Shown here piece by piece: positions 27,687 to 35,682 of a DNA stretch of 64,000 bases. The translations under genes were made by a program, and so were the position numbers. Positions within the stretch are counted from its first letter, which is position 1. The number at the start of each line of letters is the position of its first letter. Under the pieces are notes generated by a model. The model was given only the letters and a program-made list of their open reading frames with translations. It was not told the origin of the DNA and searched no databases. Source of the DNA: a virus; the IMG/VR virus record IMGVR_UViG_3300006192_000007, positions 1-64,000 of that record; one strand, 5' to 3'.

Positions 27687-29061
27687 AAACTAAAGTACAG
27701 TTTGCTCCATTAAGGAGAAACTCGTGGAAATTAAACTACACGGAGACACTTTCAGAAAATCTTTAGAACATCCTTCTATTGTCGTTTCTCGGACCGGCAA
27801 ACTCTTTAATCTAAAAGAAAACGCTTACATTGAAATCAATCCTCCTAAAGAAGATTGGTACTTGACGTTTACTTCTCCTGACACAGGCAAGACATCATTA
27901 CTCCATCGCTTAGTTGGGGAATGCTGGGTGTCTAACCCTAGCCCGGAAACGTTCACCCTGATTAACCATAAGAACGGTAATAAACATGACCCGCACTTTG
28001 GAAATCTAGAGTGGACCGACCATAGTGGTAATATACGTCACGCCTATGAACATGGTCTACGTACCGAAATGCAGACACTCGAAGTTTTCGATAAAGTAAC
28101 ACAGAAATGGTTTAAATCTAAAGGTCTAAATAAGACCGCGGCCTTAATCGACCTATCTCCGGCGCAACTGTCTTATCACCTTAAGGCAAAGGGCTGGTTT
28201 GAAAATGCCAATTTCATCACTCAGCTTTCTAACCTGGAAAGCCGTAAGGTGGCTGACCGTACTTTGTTTCCAGTAGGTGTTTTCGCCAAAGATATCGAAA
28301 CAGGGAAGGTCGTTATAGCTGAAAACATTTCGCGCCTATCTAAAACCATAGGGGTTCCGAAGTCCAATATAAGACGTTGCATAGTGAAGGGAAAAGAATA
28401 CCCCTCCAATGGCTACTTGTTTAGTTTGGACGGTGAGTTCCCAGAGACATGGAAAGATAACCATCGGACTAAAAAAGCCGTGGTCTACTTACATGAAGAC
28501 GGGCGTAGAGTAATTGCCGTTTCGGATAGAGAAGCACAGAAACTGACAGGTATTAATGCTAAGCGTATAGTTAGAATGAAGAAAGAAGGTTCATCCTTTA
28601 AAGGTTGGAAAGTGCAAACTGGATAAGTCCGCCTCTATGGTGACATACAGGTGAGAATACGTGAATTGCTGGTAAAGTCTAAAGCCTAACACCAAAACGG
28701 ATAGCGAAAGCTAAAACGGTAACGGTGACGAAAGTCAGAAAAGACGTTAGGATGACCTATGGTGAGAGCCTAAGGGTTTTGACAATGGACAGCTCAGCAG
28801 CCAAGCGCCTACGGATTGTTGTGATAACAAGCTATGGTGAAGGTTCAACGACTATTACTGGGTACGGCACCCGATGTAGGAGAGCAAGCGCCTCCGAAGT
28901 GCGTATATCTGGAGTTGACTGAAGAAGTCTTATTCTCCAGAACTGATATAGTCTCGGCGTATCGCAAGATACCTGCTAGCCTGTGATGGTTAGTCGTCCG
29001 GTGAAACCCCGGAGCAGCATTAAGTTGCGGGTAAGGGATAGCATCCTTACTGAAGATAACG
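27687..29061 (+). other. Group I intron in the beta' active-site motif
   Basis: The junction is set by the protein: 27686 to 29062 restores NAD|FDGDQM in frame. The catalytic core lies after the intron's own gene: P-like AATTGCTGG (28664-28672), R element TTCAACGACTA (28844-28854) and S element GATATAGTC (28945-28953), whose GACTA and TAGTC pair as P7. The intron ends in G as group I introns do. The upstream exon ends in C rather than the usual U. GTCCGC just after the endonuclease stop could form an imperfect P1 with the exon end. Confidence 0.88.
27724..28626 (+). CDS. Intron-encoded HNH homing endonuclease
   Basis: 300 residues. GTG start after AAGGAGAAACTC, placed in the P1 loop of the intron. 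The HNH module has LLHRLVGECWV ... LINHKNGNKHDPHFGNLEWTDHSGN (about 59-100), the N-x-K-N-G-x-x-x-D-x-x-x-x-N-L-x-W form. Two helix-turn-helix repeats of NUMOD1 type follow (SRLSKTIGVPKSNIRR and REAQKLTGINAKRIVR) and would recognise the intronless site. It presumably cuts intronless beta' genes at the FDGD codons. Confidence 0.88.
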   Translation: MEIKLHGDTFRKSLEHPSIVVSRTGKLFNLKENAYIEINPPKEDWYLTFTSPDTGKTSLLHRLVGECWVSNPSPETFTLINHKNGNKHDPHFGNLEWTDHSGNIRHAYEHGLRTEMQTLEVFDKVTQKWFKSKGLNKTAALIDLSPAQLSYHLKAKGWFENANFITQLSNLESRKVADRTLFPVGVFAKDIETGKVVIAENISRLSKTIGVPKSNIRRCIVKGKEYPSNGYLFSLDGEFPETWKDNHRTKKAVVYLHEDGRRVIAVSDREAQKLTGINAKRIVRMKKEGSSFKGWKVQTG

Positions 29062-29253
29062 TTCGACGGTGACCAAATGACAGGGTCTATTGCTTTAGAT
29101 GAATACATGGCTGAACGCATGAGTTTACTCGCGCCTCACTATGACGTTTATTCTACGGCATACCCTTTAACATTAAAGCATAACATCGGTTTACCGTCTG
29201 TTACTGTTACAAACAAAGCAGAATGGATGGCATCCGAAGTTATGGTTATTTAA
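29062..29253 (+). CDS. nvRNAP beta' N-terminal subunit, exon 2
   Basis: 63 codons plus stop. It begins FDGDQMTGSIALDEYMAERM, which supplies the second and third aspartates of the metal-binding NADFDGD motif, and ends with TNKAEWMASEVMVI. It has no start of its own and is read only after intron removal. Confidence 0.87.
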   Translation, partial: FDGDQMTGSIALDEYMAERMSLLAPHYDVYSTAYPLTLKHNIGLPSVTVTNKAEWMASEVMVI

Positions 29254-29328
29254 ATTAGAAAAAAAGAATAGTCTGCAGGTAGTGACTACTACCTGCGGTT
29301 GTTCTATCTATAAAGAGAAGTGTATAGG

Positions 29329-29859
29329 ATGATAGTAACTAAACTCAAGTTTTATTACGGAGCGTGTACAGGTTTCTTCCATCGGAACATGCGCAAGATC
29401 ATTCCTAAATGGAATCAAGCTGCAATCGATAAGGCATCAGAATGGCCTGGTATTACCCTTATTCCGCTTGTGGCTGAACGAATAGGTATTGTATCTGGAT
29501 GCCCATTACCGGGATACGTAATGATGCTGCAACCTATTCGGGACTATGACCTTTTGCTCCAAGAACAATGGAAGGTCAATAACATCTGTCTAGACGAGTG
29601 GGTCTATTCGTCCGCCTGGCTAACAATGGTACAGTCTAAAACTATCACTGAAGATTCCTACTTTAGATATCTAAAGTACTTCCATGACCTAGACGTACAG
29701 TGGAAAGCGGGTACGTTAAAAGGAATGCCTACTTTAAGCCAAAATGTCTATAACGATTATGGAGCCGACGAGATGGCTTTAGTCATTGATATAAAGAATG
29801 CTTTATTCGAGATATTCAATAGTAAAGCCCTCACCGATAAACCCTACGTGATGTTATAA
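29329..29859 (+). CDS. Hypothetical protein
   Basis: 176 residues from the ATG at 29329; an in-frame GTG at 29320 is possible. Helical, rich in Trp and Tyr (YLKYFHDLDVQWKAGTLKG), with a Gly/Pro loop in the middle. No recognised domain. First of a run of small genes after the RNA polymerase gene. Confidence 0.6.
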   Translation: MIVTKLKFYYGACTGFFHRNMRKIIPKWNQAAIDKASEWPGITLIPLVAERIGIVSGCPLPGYVMMLQPIRDYDLLLQEQWKVNNICLDEWVYSSAWLTMVQSKTITEDSYFRYLKYFHDLDVQWKAGTLKGMPTLSQNVYNDYGADEMALVIDIKNALFEIFNSKALTDKPYVML

Positions 29860-29916
29860 GGCTATCTTACCTTAACACCCACATTATGTTTAAGCTAATT
29901 TGCAGGAGTACAGTAA

Positions 29917-30072
29917 ATGCAACCGTGTCTATGGGAAAGAATTAAAATTTGGTTTTGTGAGAATTTCGAACATAAGTTTGATAAGTCTAAGGCATGGGTC
30001 TTTAATGGTCATCGGCATAATACATGTAAGCGATGTCGCCGAGTTATTTCTACCACGCTGGAGAACGATTAA
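29917..30072 (+). CDS. Very small zinc-finger-like protein
   Basis: 51 residues with GCAGGAG seven bases before the ATG. Basic, with FNGHRHNTCKRCRR near the C-terminus (two His and two Cys in a finger-like spacing). Its stop overlaps the next start (TAATG), so it is likely translated with the next gene. Confidence 0.6.
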   Translation: MQPCLWERIKIWFCENFEHKFDKSKAWVFNGHRHNTCKRCRRVISTTLEND

Positions 30073-30239
30073 TGTGCTATTCCCTGCTAGAGTGTTATTT
30101 CGACGGAACATTAGTCATTATAATAGTAGCACTTATAGCCATCGCGGCCCTAGCCATGGCTCTAAGCCCATATCGCCGTAAAGTATATGTCACTTTGGCA
30201 CCCTTCAGGAGAATACCAACCATTGATAAAAGGGAATAA
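30072..30239 (+). CDS. Very small membrane protein
   Basis: 55 residues, start overlapping the previous stop. Membrane segment about residues 12-30 (LVIIIVALIAIAALAMAL) followed by a basic tail (SPYRRKVYV), predicting the C-terminus inside. Function unknown. Confidence 0.55.
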   Translation: MCYSLLECYFDGTLVIIIVALIAIAALAMALSPYRRKVYVTLAPFRRIPTIDKRE

Positions 30240-30243
30240 GTAA

Positions 30244-30495
30244 ATGAAGCATGACCCCGCAGAAGATGAGCTGTCAACGCATGATTTTAAAGGAGAATTT
30301 ATTAGAAATGGAATCCGTTATGTCACTTACTGGAATTATGGCCAAAATATACCACATGGTGTTATTCCTGACACCATAAAGGATCTTCGTCGACGTGGCG
30401 CACCATTGACCGGAACGATTACTGTCGAAGGACTGAGTGACTACTTAAATAAATATGTCAGAGGTTCAAATGAAGTGGTGGAAAGGAACAATTAG
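30244..30495 (+). CDS. Hypothetical small protein
   Basis: 83 residues, start four bases after the previous stop; the ribosome site is GGGAAT-like. Contains a strand-rich N-terminal half and RGAPLTGTITVEGLSDYLNK. It overlaps the next gene by 26 bases. Confidence 0.55.
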   Translation: MKHDPAEDELSTHDFKGEFIRNGIRYVTYWNYGQNIPHGVIPDTIKDLRRRGAPLTGTITVEGLSDYLNKYVRGSNEVVERNN

Positions 30496-30925
30496 AAGAC
30501 TTCAGGAAGACATGGTGTTAGTCGTAGGAACGAACCCAGCCGGGAGACATGGCAAGGGTGCTGCTAAGTTTGCGATGCAGTTCGGTGCTAAATACGGTCA
30601 AGGGAGAGGGATGATGGGGCAGACTTATGGTCTTGTTACTAAGAACCTCAATAAAGACTTTATAGAGCAACACGGTAACCGAGAGATACATTACGACAAG
30701 ACTGGCCCACGTTCTTTATCTAAGGAACAGGTTGAAGAGAATATCTTTGATATGTACACCATCGCGATGACCCTTCCTGCATTGCGCTTCATCGTTATCT
30801 ATCAGGCTACAGACGACAATCTAAACGGATACACTGCTAAAGAAATGTGGGAGATGTTTACTCACGTAGACCCACCCGATAACATCTATTTCCATGTTAG
30901 CTTTAAAAAGTTCTTAACAGAATAA
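30470..30925 (+). CDS. Phage macrodomain-like protein
   Basis: 151 residues from the ATG at 30470 (AGAGG upstream). The conserved block VLVVGTNPAGRHGKGAAKFAM (about 17-37), then FGAKYGQGRGMMGQTYGL, matches a widespread phage protein family with a macrodomain-like fold, in which N-x-x-G-R-H-G-x-G-A-A forms the nucleotide-binding loop. Such proteins may bind ADP-ribose or a related nucleotide. This copy keeps the motif, unlike the weaker candidate at 8221. A possible role in countering NAD-based or ADP-ribosyl defence is inference. Confidence 0.75.
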   Translation: MKWWKGTIRRLQEDMVLVVGTNPAGRHGKGAAKFAMQFGAKYGQGRGMMGQTYGLVTKNLNKDFIEQHGNREIHYDKTGPRSLSKEQVEENIFDMYTIAMTLPALRFIVIYQATDDNLNGYTAKEMWEMFTHVDPPDNIYFHVSFKKFLTE

Positions 30926-30937
30926 AACCTATATTAC
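30924..30937 (+). promoter_or_regulatory. Early-promoter-like element AAAACC-TATATTAC
   Basis: Exact motif overlapping the stop of the macrodomain-like gene, 90 bases before the gene at 31020. A hairpin (CTTCTTA with TAAGAAG) and TATCTTTT lie in the leader. Confidence 0.65.
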
Positions 30938-31019
30938 TTATGTGACCCAGCCTTCTTAGCAATAAGAAGTATCTTTTAACCAATACCTCTTATGCTATGA
31001 AACCCAATTGGAGAACACA

Positions 31020-31649
31020 ATGCTTAATACCATTTATGCCGATAGCGACGTCGGCATTGCCAGTTTGTTTGGTCGGCCCAGCCAAGCCTTACAAGCTAGA
31101 ATCAATCAAGGGGTACAGGCTTTCTTAGAAAGAACCAGCCCCTATTGTTCAGACTTAGCGGCATCGGTAGCCCACCGTTTCCATGAATATACACATGGTG
31201 ACTTTGCCCGCCGTGTAAATAGCGTCCGTGGGTACATTAATCAAAGCTTTAAATCTGATGGAATCCGTTATCTATCTAATGTAGAAGAGTTACAGAATGC
31301 CCCTGCATCAATGCGTCATTATGTAATGGCACATCCTGGCATGCGTGAACTCTATCAGCAAAACTGTATCGAAGGCTATGGCGATGCTTATCGTGATGCT
31401 TCGCCAACAGGTATTGGTCGCACTCACTACGACTATCGCGTCATTACTAATGGTGTTGTACAAGCAGAAGAAATGGATGACGGAGAAACAAGAATGATAG
31501 CTCGTCGTTATTACGAAGCGGTAGTGCCTGAGTACACGCCTACGTTAAGCGATAAGGCCGCAGTACAGATTACCTACGATGTACTGACTCGTCATTTACG
31601 TGACTCATTGCTTGACCCTAGTTCTGAAAACAATGCCTTAATCGGCTAA
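31020..31649 (+). CDS. Hypothetical protein, early-type promoter
   Basis: 209 residues from the ATG at 31020 (TTGGAG upstream). Helical and soluble; no motif recognised. It has its own promoter-like element and terminator. Confidence 0.6.
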   Translation: MLNTIYADSDVGIASLFGRPSQALQARINQGVQAFLERTSPYCSDLAASVAHRFHEYTHGDFARRVNSVRGYINQSFKSDGIRYLSNVEELQNAPASMRHYVMAHPGMRELYQQNCIEGYGDAYRDASPTGIGRTHYDYRVITNGVVQAEEMDDGETRMIARRYYEAVVPEYTPTLSDKAAVQITYDVLTRHLRDSLLDPSSENNALIG

Positions 31650-31652
31650 TAA

Positions 31653-31680
31653 AAGAAAGGGCGTTTGTCCTTTCTTTTTT
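31653..31680 (+). terminator. Rho-independent terminator
   Basis: Stem AGAAAGG with CCTTTCT, then TTTTTT. Confidence 0.75.
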
Positions 31681-31702
31681 GTCAACTATAGGAACCACCA
31701 TC

Positions 31703-32116
31703 ATGCCCGTACCTGCAATAGGCACTCTATCGTCAGACGGTTACGTTACTGACCCTAAAAAACAACTTTCGTATATGTTTGCCCACATATTCGAAACCCG
31801 TCATAATGACACCATCCTTTTCACAGGACAACTTACTTCGATTCAGTTACTGACCGCTAAGTACGCTAAAGACAGTGCGGTGTTTCGTACCGAACTTACG
31901 GCAGCATTAACAAAATACTTTTCTCGTGTCTTTGATAGTGCTAAAGTTATCGTTACCACTGAAGATATCGATGAGTCTAGCTACATGGCTTCTATAGACG
32001 TCAAGGTGACGCGTAATGGCGAACTTTATAGCTTAGGTGCTGAGCTGTCTATAGACCCCTTAAAATCCATTACACGCCTGATTAAGGAGATTAACCAGTC
32101 AATAACCTCCCCCTAA
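31703..32116 (+). CDS. Hypothetical protein with 3' end remade by IscB element
   Basis: 137 residues from the ATG at 31703 (TAGGAA upstream). Alpha/beta, unrecognised. The last four codons and the TAA stop lie within the conserved left end of the omega-RNA element, so the original C-terminus has been replaced or slightly changed. The 16 bases just before the element are the likely guide source for the first IscB. Confidence 0.6.
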   Translation: MPVPAIGTLSSDGYVTDPKKQLSYMFAHIFETRHNDTILFTGQLTSIQLLTAKYAKDSAVFRTELTAALTKYFSRVFDSAKVIVTTEDIDESSYMASIDVKVTRNGELYSLGAELSIDPLKSITRLIKEINQSITSP

Positions 32117-32344
32117 AGGGGTAGGCTTGTAAAAGCCTAATTGACCAGCCTTAGTTCTTAACAGAACTACGTTATCTTAGTTATCATACCCTGGGGTGGC
32201 CGGTCCAGCCCCAGGCTCTATGCAGGCTCTGTAAACAGTTCTAGAGGTAAGAACCGTCAACCTGGTGAGCCGATTACGGTAAGCTTTGATAACATTGGCG
32301 AGGACCACTTAACTGCTTAAATGCACGTAAACAGGAACGATATT
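32087..32344 (+). ncRNA. Omega-RNA of IscB copy 1 with 16-nt candidate guide
   Basis: The scaffold 32103-32344 runs to the iscB start and has the same length (242 nt) as copy 2. Stems: 32123-32127/32134-32138, 32153-32158/32163-32168, 32190-32196/32209-32215. In copy 2 these stems have different bases but still pair. Unpaired blocks such as CTATGCAGGCTCTGTAAACA and GCCGATTACGGTAAGCTTTG are conserved. The inferred guide GAGATTAACCAGTCAA (32087-32102) is the 3' end of the upstream gene, as IscB guides lie 5' of the scaffold. Confidence 0.82.
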
Positions 32345-33802
32345 ATGTCTAATTCCGTATTCGTCTTAAATGACGATAAAACGCCCTTAATGCCGTGTAA
32401 GCCGGCTAGGGCGAGATTATTATTAAAACAAGGTAGGGCGGCTGTGTTTAGAACCCATCCCTTTACTATCATTCTAAAAGAACAGATAGAGAACCCTGTA
32501 CTGGAAACGATAAGGGTAAAGGTAGACCCCGGTAGTAAAACCACCGGGATAGCCTTAACAGTTCACTATAAAAGAGGAGTAAAGTGCATCTGGGGAGCCA
32601 ACCTAGAACACCGAGGTCATGCTATAAAAGATGCATTACTATCTAGAGCACAGTGTCGTAGAGGGAGGCGTGGCCGAAAGTTACGCCACCGTAAACCTAG
32701 ATTCTTAAATCGGTTTAAACCTGAGGGATGGCTTGCACCAAGCATTATGTCTAGAGTAGATAATACACTAACTTGGGTAAATCGCTTGATGCGGTACTGT
32801 CCTGTGGGACAGGCCTCTGTAGAACTTGTTAAGTTTGATATGCAGAAGATGGAAAATCCTGAGGTTACAGGTAAAGGATACCAACAAGGTACTTTACACA
32901 ACTATGAAGTTAAAGAATACTTACTGTATCGCTATAACCATACTTGTCAGTATTGCAAAGGCGTCAGTAAAGACCATATTCTAGAGATAGAGCACATTGT
33001 ACCTAAATCTAAAGGAGGCACGAATAGTATTGGTAATCTAACTTTAGCCTGTTCGAGCTGTAACCGACATAAGAATAACCATACTTTGAAAGACTGGTTA
33101 GAAATAAACCGTGGTCTAAAAACACCTCTGGCTAAAGCCAGGGTACGTAACATCCCTAGTGTGATATCAAGACGTAAACCTACGCTTAGAGACGCTGCCG
33201 CTGTCAATGCGACGAGACATAGGCTAGTAGAAGAGCTAGGGTTTTTAGGACTACCGACGGAGTCGGAGGGAGGGCATGTTACGAAGTATAACCGCCGCCG
33301 GCAAGGCTATCCGAAGGACCACTGGATAGATGCTGCGCTAGTAGGTGATACGGGCAGTAACGTGCACATACCGAAATCTACGCATCCGTTACTTATTAAA
33401 AAGACTAAAGTTAATAACCGTCAAATGACTAGGCCGGATAAGTATGGTTTTCCTAGAACTAAACCTAAAGGCCCGTCTAAAGCCTTCGGGTTTAAAACAG
33501 GTGATGTGGCTAAGCATGGTAGGCTTATTGGCCGCGTAGCGATAAGAACATGCGGTTACTTTAACTTTTTAGGTAAAGGCTGCAGTTACCGGCACTTAAA
33601 ACGTATCCAGTCAGTAGATGGTTACCAGTACACCGACGGTAAGTTAACAAGTCTAATAACAGAAACCGACTACTTGCCATGGTTTACTTATGTACATTCC
33701 GTTACTAAAATAGATGGTAGTGCTAAAAAGATAACTGGCAAGCTTAATAAGGAGGGAAAGAGATTTTTATGTACACCAAAAAATACATCAGGCACGTCCT
33801 GA
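32345..33802 (+). CDS. iscB: IscB RNA-guided nuclease, copy 1
   Basis: 485 residues. Ancestor-type relative of Cas9 that nicks or cuts DNA with RuvC and HNH domains. The N-terminal PLMP domain has VLNDDKTPLMPCKPARARLL (7-26). RuvC-I is KVDPGSKTTG with D61; the Arg-rich bridge helix is about 105-123; RuvC-II has E160 in VELVKFD; HNH is CQYC (201-204), EHIVP with H217, and CSSCN (237-240); RuvC-III is HWIDAALVG with H326 and D329. The C-terminal region would read the target-adjacent motif. The ATG at 32345 is preceded by AACAGGAACG. All catalytic residues are present. No TnpA is nearby. Confidence 0.93.
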   Translation: MSNSVFVLNDDKTPLMPCKPARARLLLKQGRAAVFRTHPFTIILKEQIENPVLETIRVKVDPGSKTTGIALTVHYKRGVKCIWGANLEHRGHAIKDALLSRAQCRRGRRGRKLRHRKPRFLNRFKPEGWLAPSIMSRVDNTLTWVNRLMRYCPVGQASVELVKFDMQKMENPEVTGKGYQQGTLHNYEVKEYLLYRYNHTCQYCKGVSKDHILEIEHIVPKSKGGTNSIGNLTLACSSCNRHKNNHTLKDWLEINRGLKTPLAKARVRNIPSVISRRKPTLRDAAAVNATRHRLVEELGFLGLPTESEGGHVTKYNRRRQGYPKDHWIDAALVGDTGSNVHIPKSTHPLLIKKTKVNNRQMTRPDKYGFPRTKPKGPSKAFGFKTGDVAKHGRLIGRVAIRTCGYFNFLGKGCSYRHLKRIQSVDGYQYTDGKLTSLITETDYLPWFTYVHSVTKIDGSAKKITGKLNKEGKRFLCTPKNTSGTS

Positions 33803-33838
33803 TTCCTCAGGGGACTAAAGTCCCCGGTATTCTCAGGA
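33797..33838 (+). terminator. Hairpin at right end of IscB element 1
   Basis: GGGGACTAAAGTCCCC with flanking TCCTGA and TCAGGA arms, directly after the iscB stop and before the next ribosome site. It may be the element's right-end structure. Confidence 0.55.
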
Positions 33839-33847
33839 GAAAATAAA

Positions 33848-34324
33848 ATGAGTGGTTTTATAGTCCCAGAAAACGTTTTTCCTTCTATTAAGGAAAGTTT
33901 GTTCCGTGACCGTTATTTGCCTGCCTTCATTAATAACGATAAAGAGCTTTGCTTAGAGTGGGTAGAGCGCATCTCTATCTCTCCCTTTGCAAAAGTACGT
34001 GTAGTCGATGATTCGGATATGGATAAGATTCTATTTGAAGTCCCGCCACTAGTACGTGGTCCAGAGACTCAGATAGGCGGAAACTTCAATGCCGTAATGC
34101 AAACCGCTAGCCGTATTGCAGAAAACTACAACAGTAAAGTGACTGAGCGCTATATCCGTGATACGTTAAATGGGCGCTTTGTCTGTGAAACCGAATCCGA
34201 CGCTGACATGGAAGCGTGGATTGACATTGCAATTCGTTATGGATATAGTCGTCCAGATACACCACAATCTACTGCCTCAGGAAACAATAATGGATTGGTT
34301 AACGAAGAAGAAGACTGGGATTAA
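33848..34324 (+). CDS. Hypothetical protein
   Basis: 158 residues, start after TCAGGAGAAAATAAA. Helical, acidic C-terminus (NEEEDWD). Overlaps the nuclease gene that follows by 35 bases, suggesting coupled translation. Not recognised. Confidence 0.62.
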   Translation: MSGFIVPENVFPSIKESLFRDRYLPAFINNDKELCLEWVERISISPFAKVRVVDDSDMDKILFEVPPLVRGPETQIGGNFNAVMQTASRIAENYNSKVTERYIRDTLNGRFVCETESDADMEAWIDIAIRYGYSRPDTPQSTASGNNNGLVNEEEDWD

Positions 34325-35462
34325 CATCCTTTACTTTTCCGATGTACATATGCTTCATCCCCGTGTACGCAGTCGAGATATTGCTGACCGATTACAAAAG
34401 CTAATCCTTAATGTTATCAAACACCATGTGTTAGACTATATCATCATTGCTGGGGACTTTTATGATGAAAGTGGCTATTTACCCGATGAAGATGTATTTG
34501 TAGTAGAAGAGTTTATACGTGTGCTGATTCATCTATGTGCACATAATCATATCAAGCTTCGGATACTAGAAGGTACCCCGTCCCACGATAGAAAGCAATC
34601 TCGCCACTTCGTTAAGGTAAATAATTTCCTTAGTGGAAAAGAAAAGGCCGACTTAAAATACATCGAGACATTGGACATTGTTAAGGAAGAAGATGGTTCG
34701 ACATGGCTTTATGTCCCAGATGAATGGCATCATGACCCAGATGTTGTCTGGAAGCAGGTACGGGATAGGCTGAATCAGGAAGGTTTAACTCAGGTAGACT
34801 TTTCCGTAACACACGGGATGTATAAGCACCATGTACCACATGGACTGGATTTAAAAGCCCATGACCCTGACCGGTATCTGGATATCACCCGTTACTATGT
34901 AGACAATGGGCATATCCATACAAAGTCTGTCTACAAAGACAGGTTCATTACCAATGGGTCACCTGACCGTTTGGCTATGGGGGAAGAGGAAAGTAAAGGG
35001 ATATGGATGGCTCATGTAAGTAGTCACTCACGTATGGAAGACAAATTGTTTTTCTTTGAAAATAAAGAAGCCACGTATATGGTAACTTTAGACATTAAAG
35101 AACATACCTTTGAGAGAAGTAAAGAAGTCATCGAGTCCCATTGCCATCCTACAGAAAGACGCTTTATTCGTCTGGAAATCTCAGAAGAGCTTTATAGTCA
35201 AGGACTGATGAGTTATTTCCAAGACTTATACCCTAATATAGTCTGGACAAAAAAGGTCACTCGCAATGACAATATGCAAGTCTCTTTTTTAGAGGCATTA
35301 AATGCTAAAGTGCACAATAGACCTATTAATGCCAACACAATCGAAGACCTTTTCTTAGAAGAAGCACGTCTTCGTAATGTAGACGAGAATGAGGTTATAG
35401 ATGCCTTAGCTTTTTTGAAATCCCAACCCTTTTATGTCAGTAACCTCCCCCTAAAGGGGTAG
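34290..35462 (+). CDS. SbcD-like metallophosphoesterase nuclease
   Basis: 390 residues from the ATG at 34290 (TCAGGAAAC upstream). Calcineurin-type motifs in order: FSDVHMLHPR (D and H), IIAGDFYDE (G-D), EGTPSHDR (replacing G-N-H-D), SVTHGMY (H), and DNGHIHT (G-H-x-H). This is the Mre11/SbcD nuclease layout, with a C-terminal capping region. It would process DNA ends in replication or recombination. Its last four codons and TAG stop are provided by the second IscB element. Confidence 0.83.
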   Translation: MDWLTKKKTGINILYFSDVHMLHPRVRSRDIADRLQKLILNVIKHHVLDYIIIAGDFYDESGYLPDEDVFVVEEFIRVLIHLCAHNHIKLRILEGTPSHDRKQSRHFVKVNNFLSGKEKADLKYIETLDIVKEEDGSTWLYVPDEWHHDPDVVWKQVRDRLNQEGLTQVDFSVTHGMYKHHVPHGLDLKAHDPDRYLDITRYYVDNGHIHTKSVYKDRFITNGSPDRLAMGEEESKGIWMAHVSSHSRMEDKLFFFENKEATYMVTLDIKEHTFERSKEVIESHCHPTERRFIRLEISEELYSQGLMSYFQDLYPNIVWTKKVTRNDNMQVSFLEALNAKVHNRPINANTIEDLFLEEARLRNVDENEVIDALAFLKSQPFYVSNLPLKG

Positions 35463-35682
35463 GCATGTAAGTGCCTAACTGACCAGCCTTAGTCCCGTTA
35501 GGGACTACGTTATCTTAGTTATCATACCCCGGTGTGGCCGGTCCAGCACCGGGCGCTATGCAGGCTCTGTAAACATACCTAGAGGTAGGGTAAGTCAACC
35601 TGGAGAGCCGATTACGGTAAGCTTTGATAACATTGACGAGGACCACGTAACTGCCCTACGGGCACGTAAAGGGAACGATATT
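35425..35682 (+). ncRNA. Omega-RNA of IscB copy 2 with 16-nt candidate guide
   Basis: The scaffold 35441-35682 is 242 nt, equal to copy 1. Pairing is kept with changed bases: AGGCA/TGCCT (35461-35465/35472-35476), AGTCCC/GGGACT (35491-35496/35501-35506) and CCCGGTG/CACCGGG (35528-35534/35547-35553). The inferred guide AACCCTTTTATGTCAG (35425-35440) is the 3' end of the SbcD-like gene and differs from that of copy 1. Confidence 0.82.

Noticed and set aside
28725-28922. Open frame within the intron core
   Set aside because: It overlaps the P7-forming R element; the conserved RNA explains the sequence.
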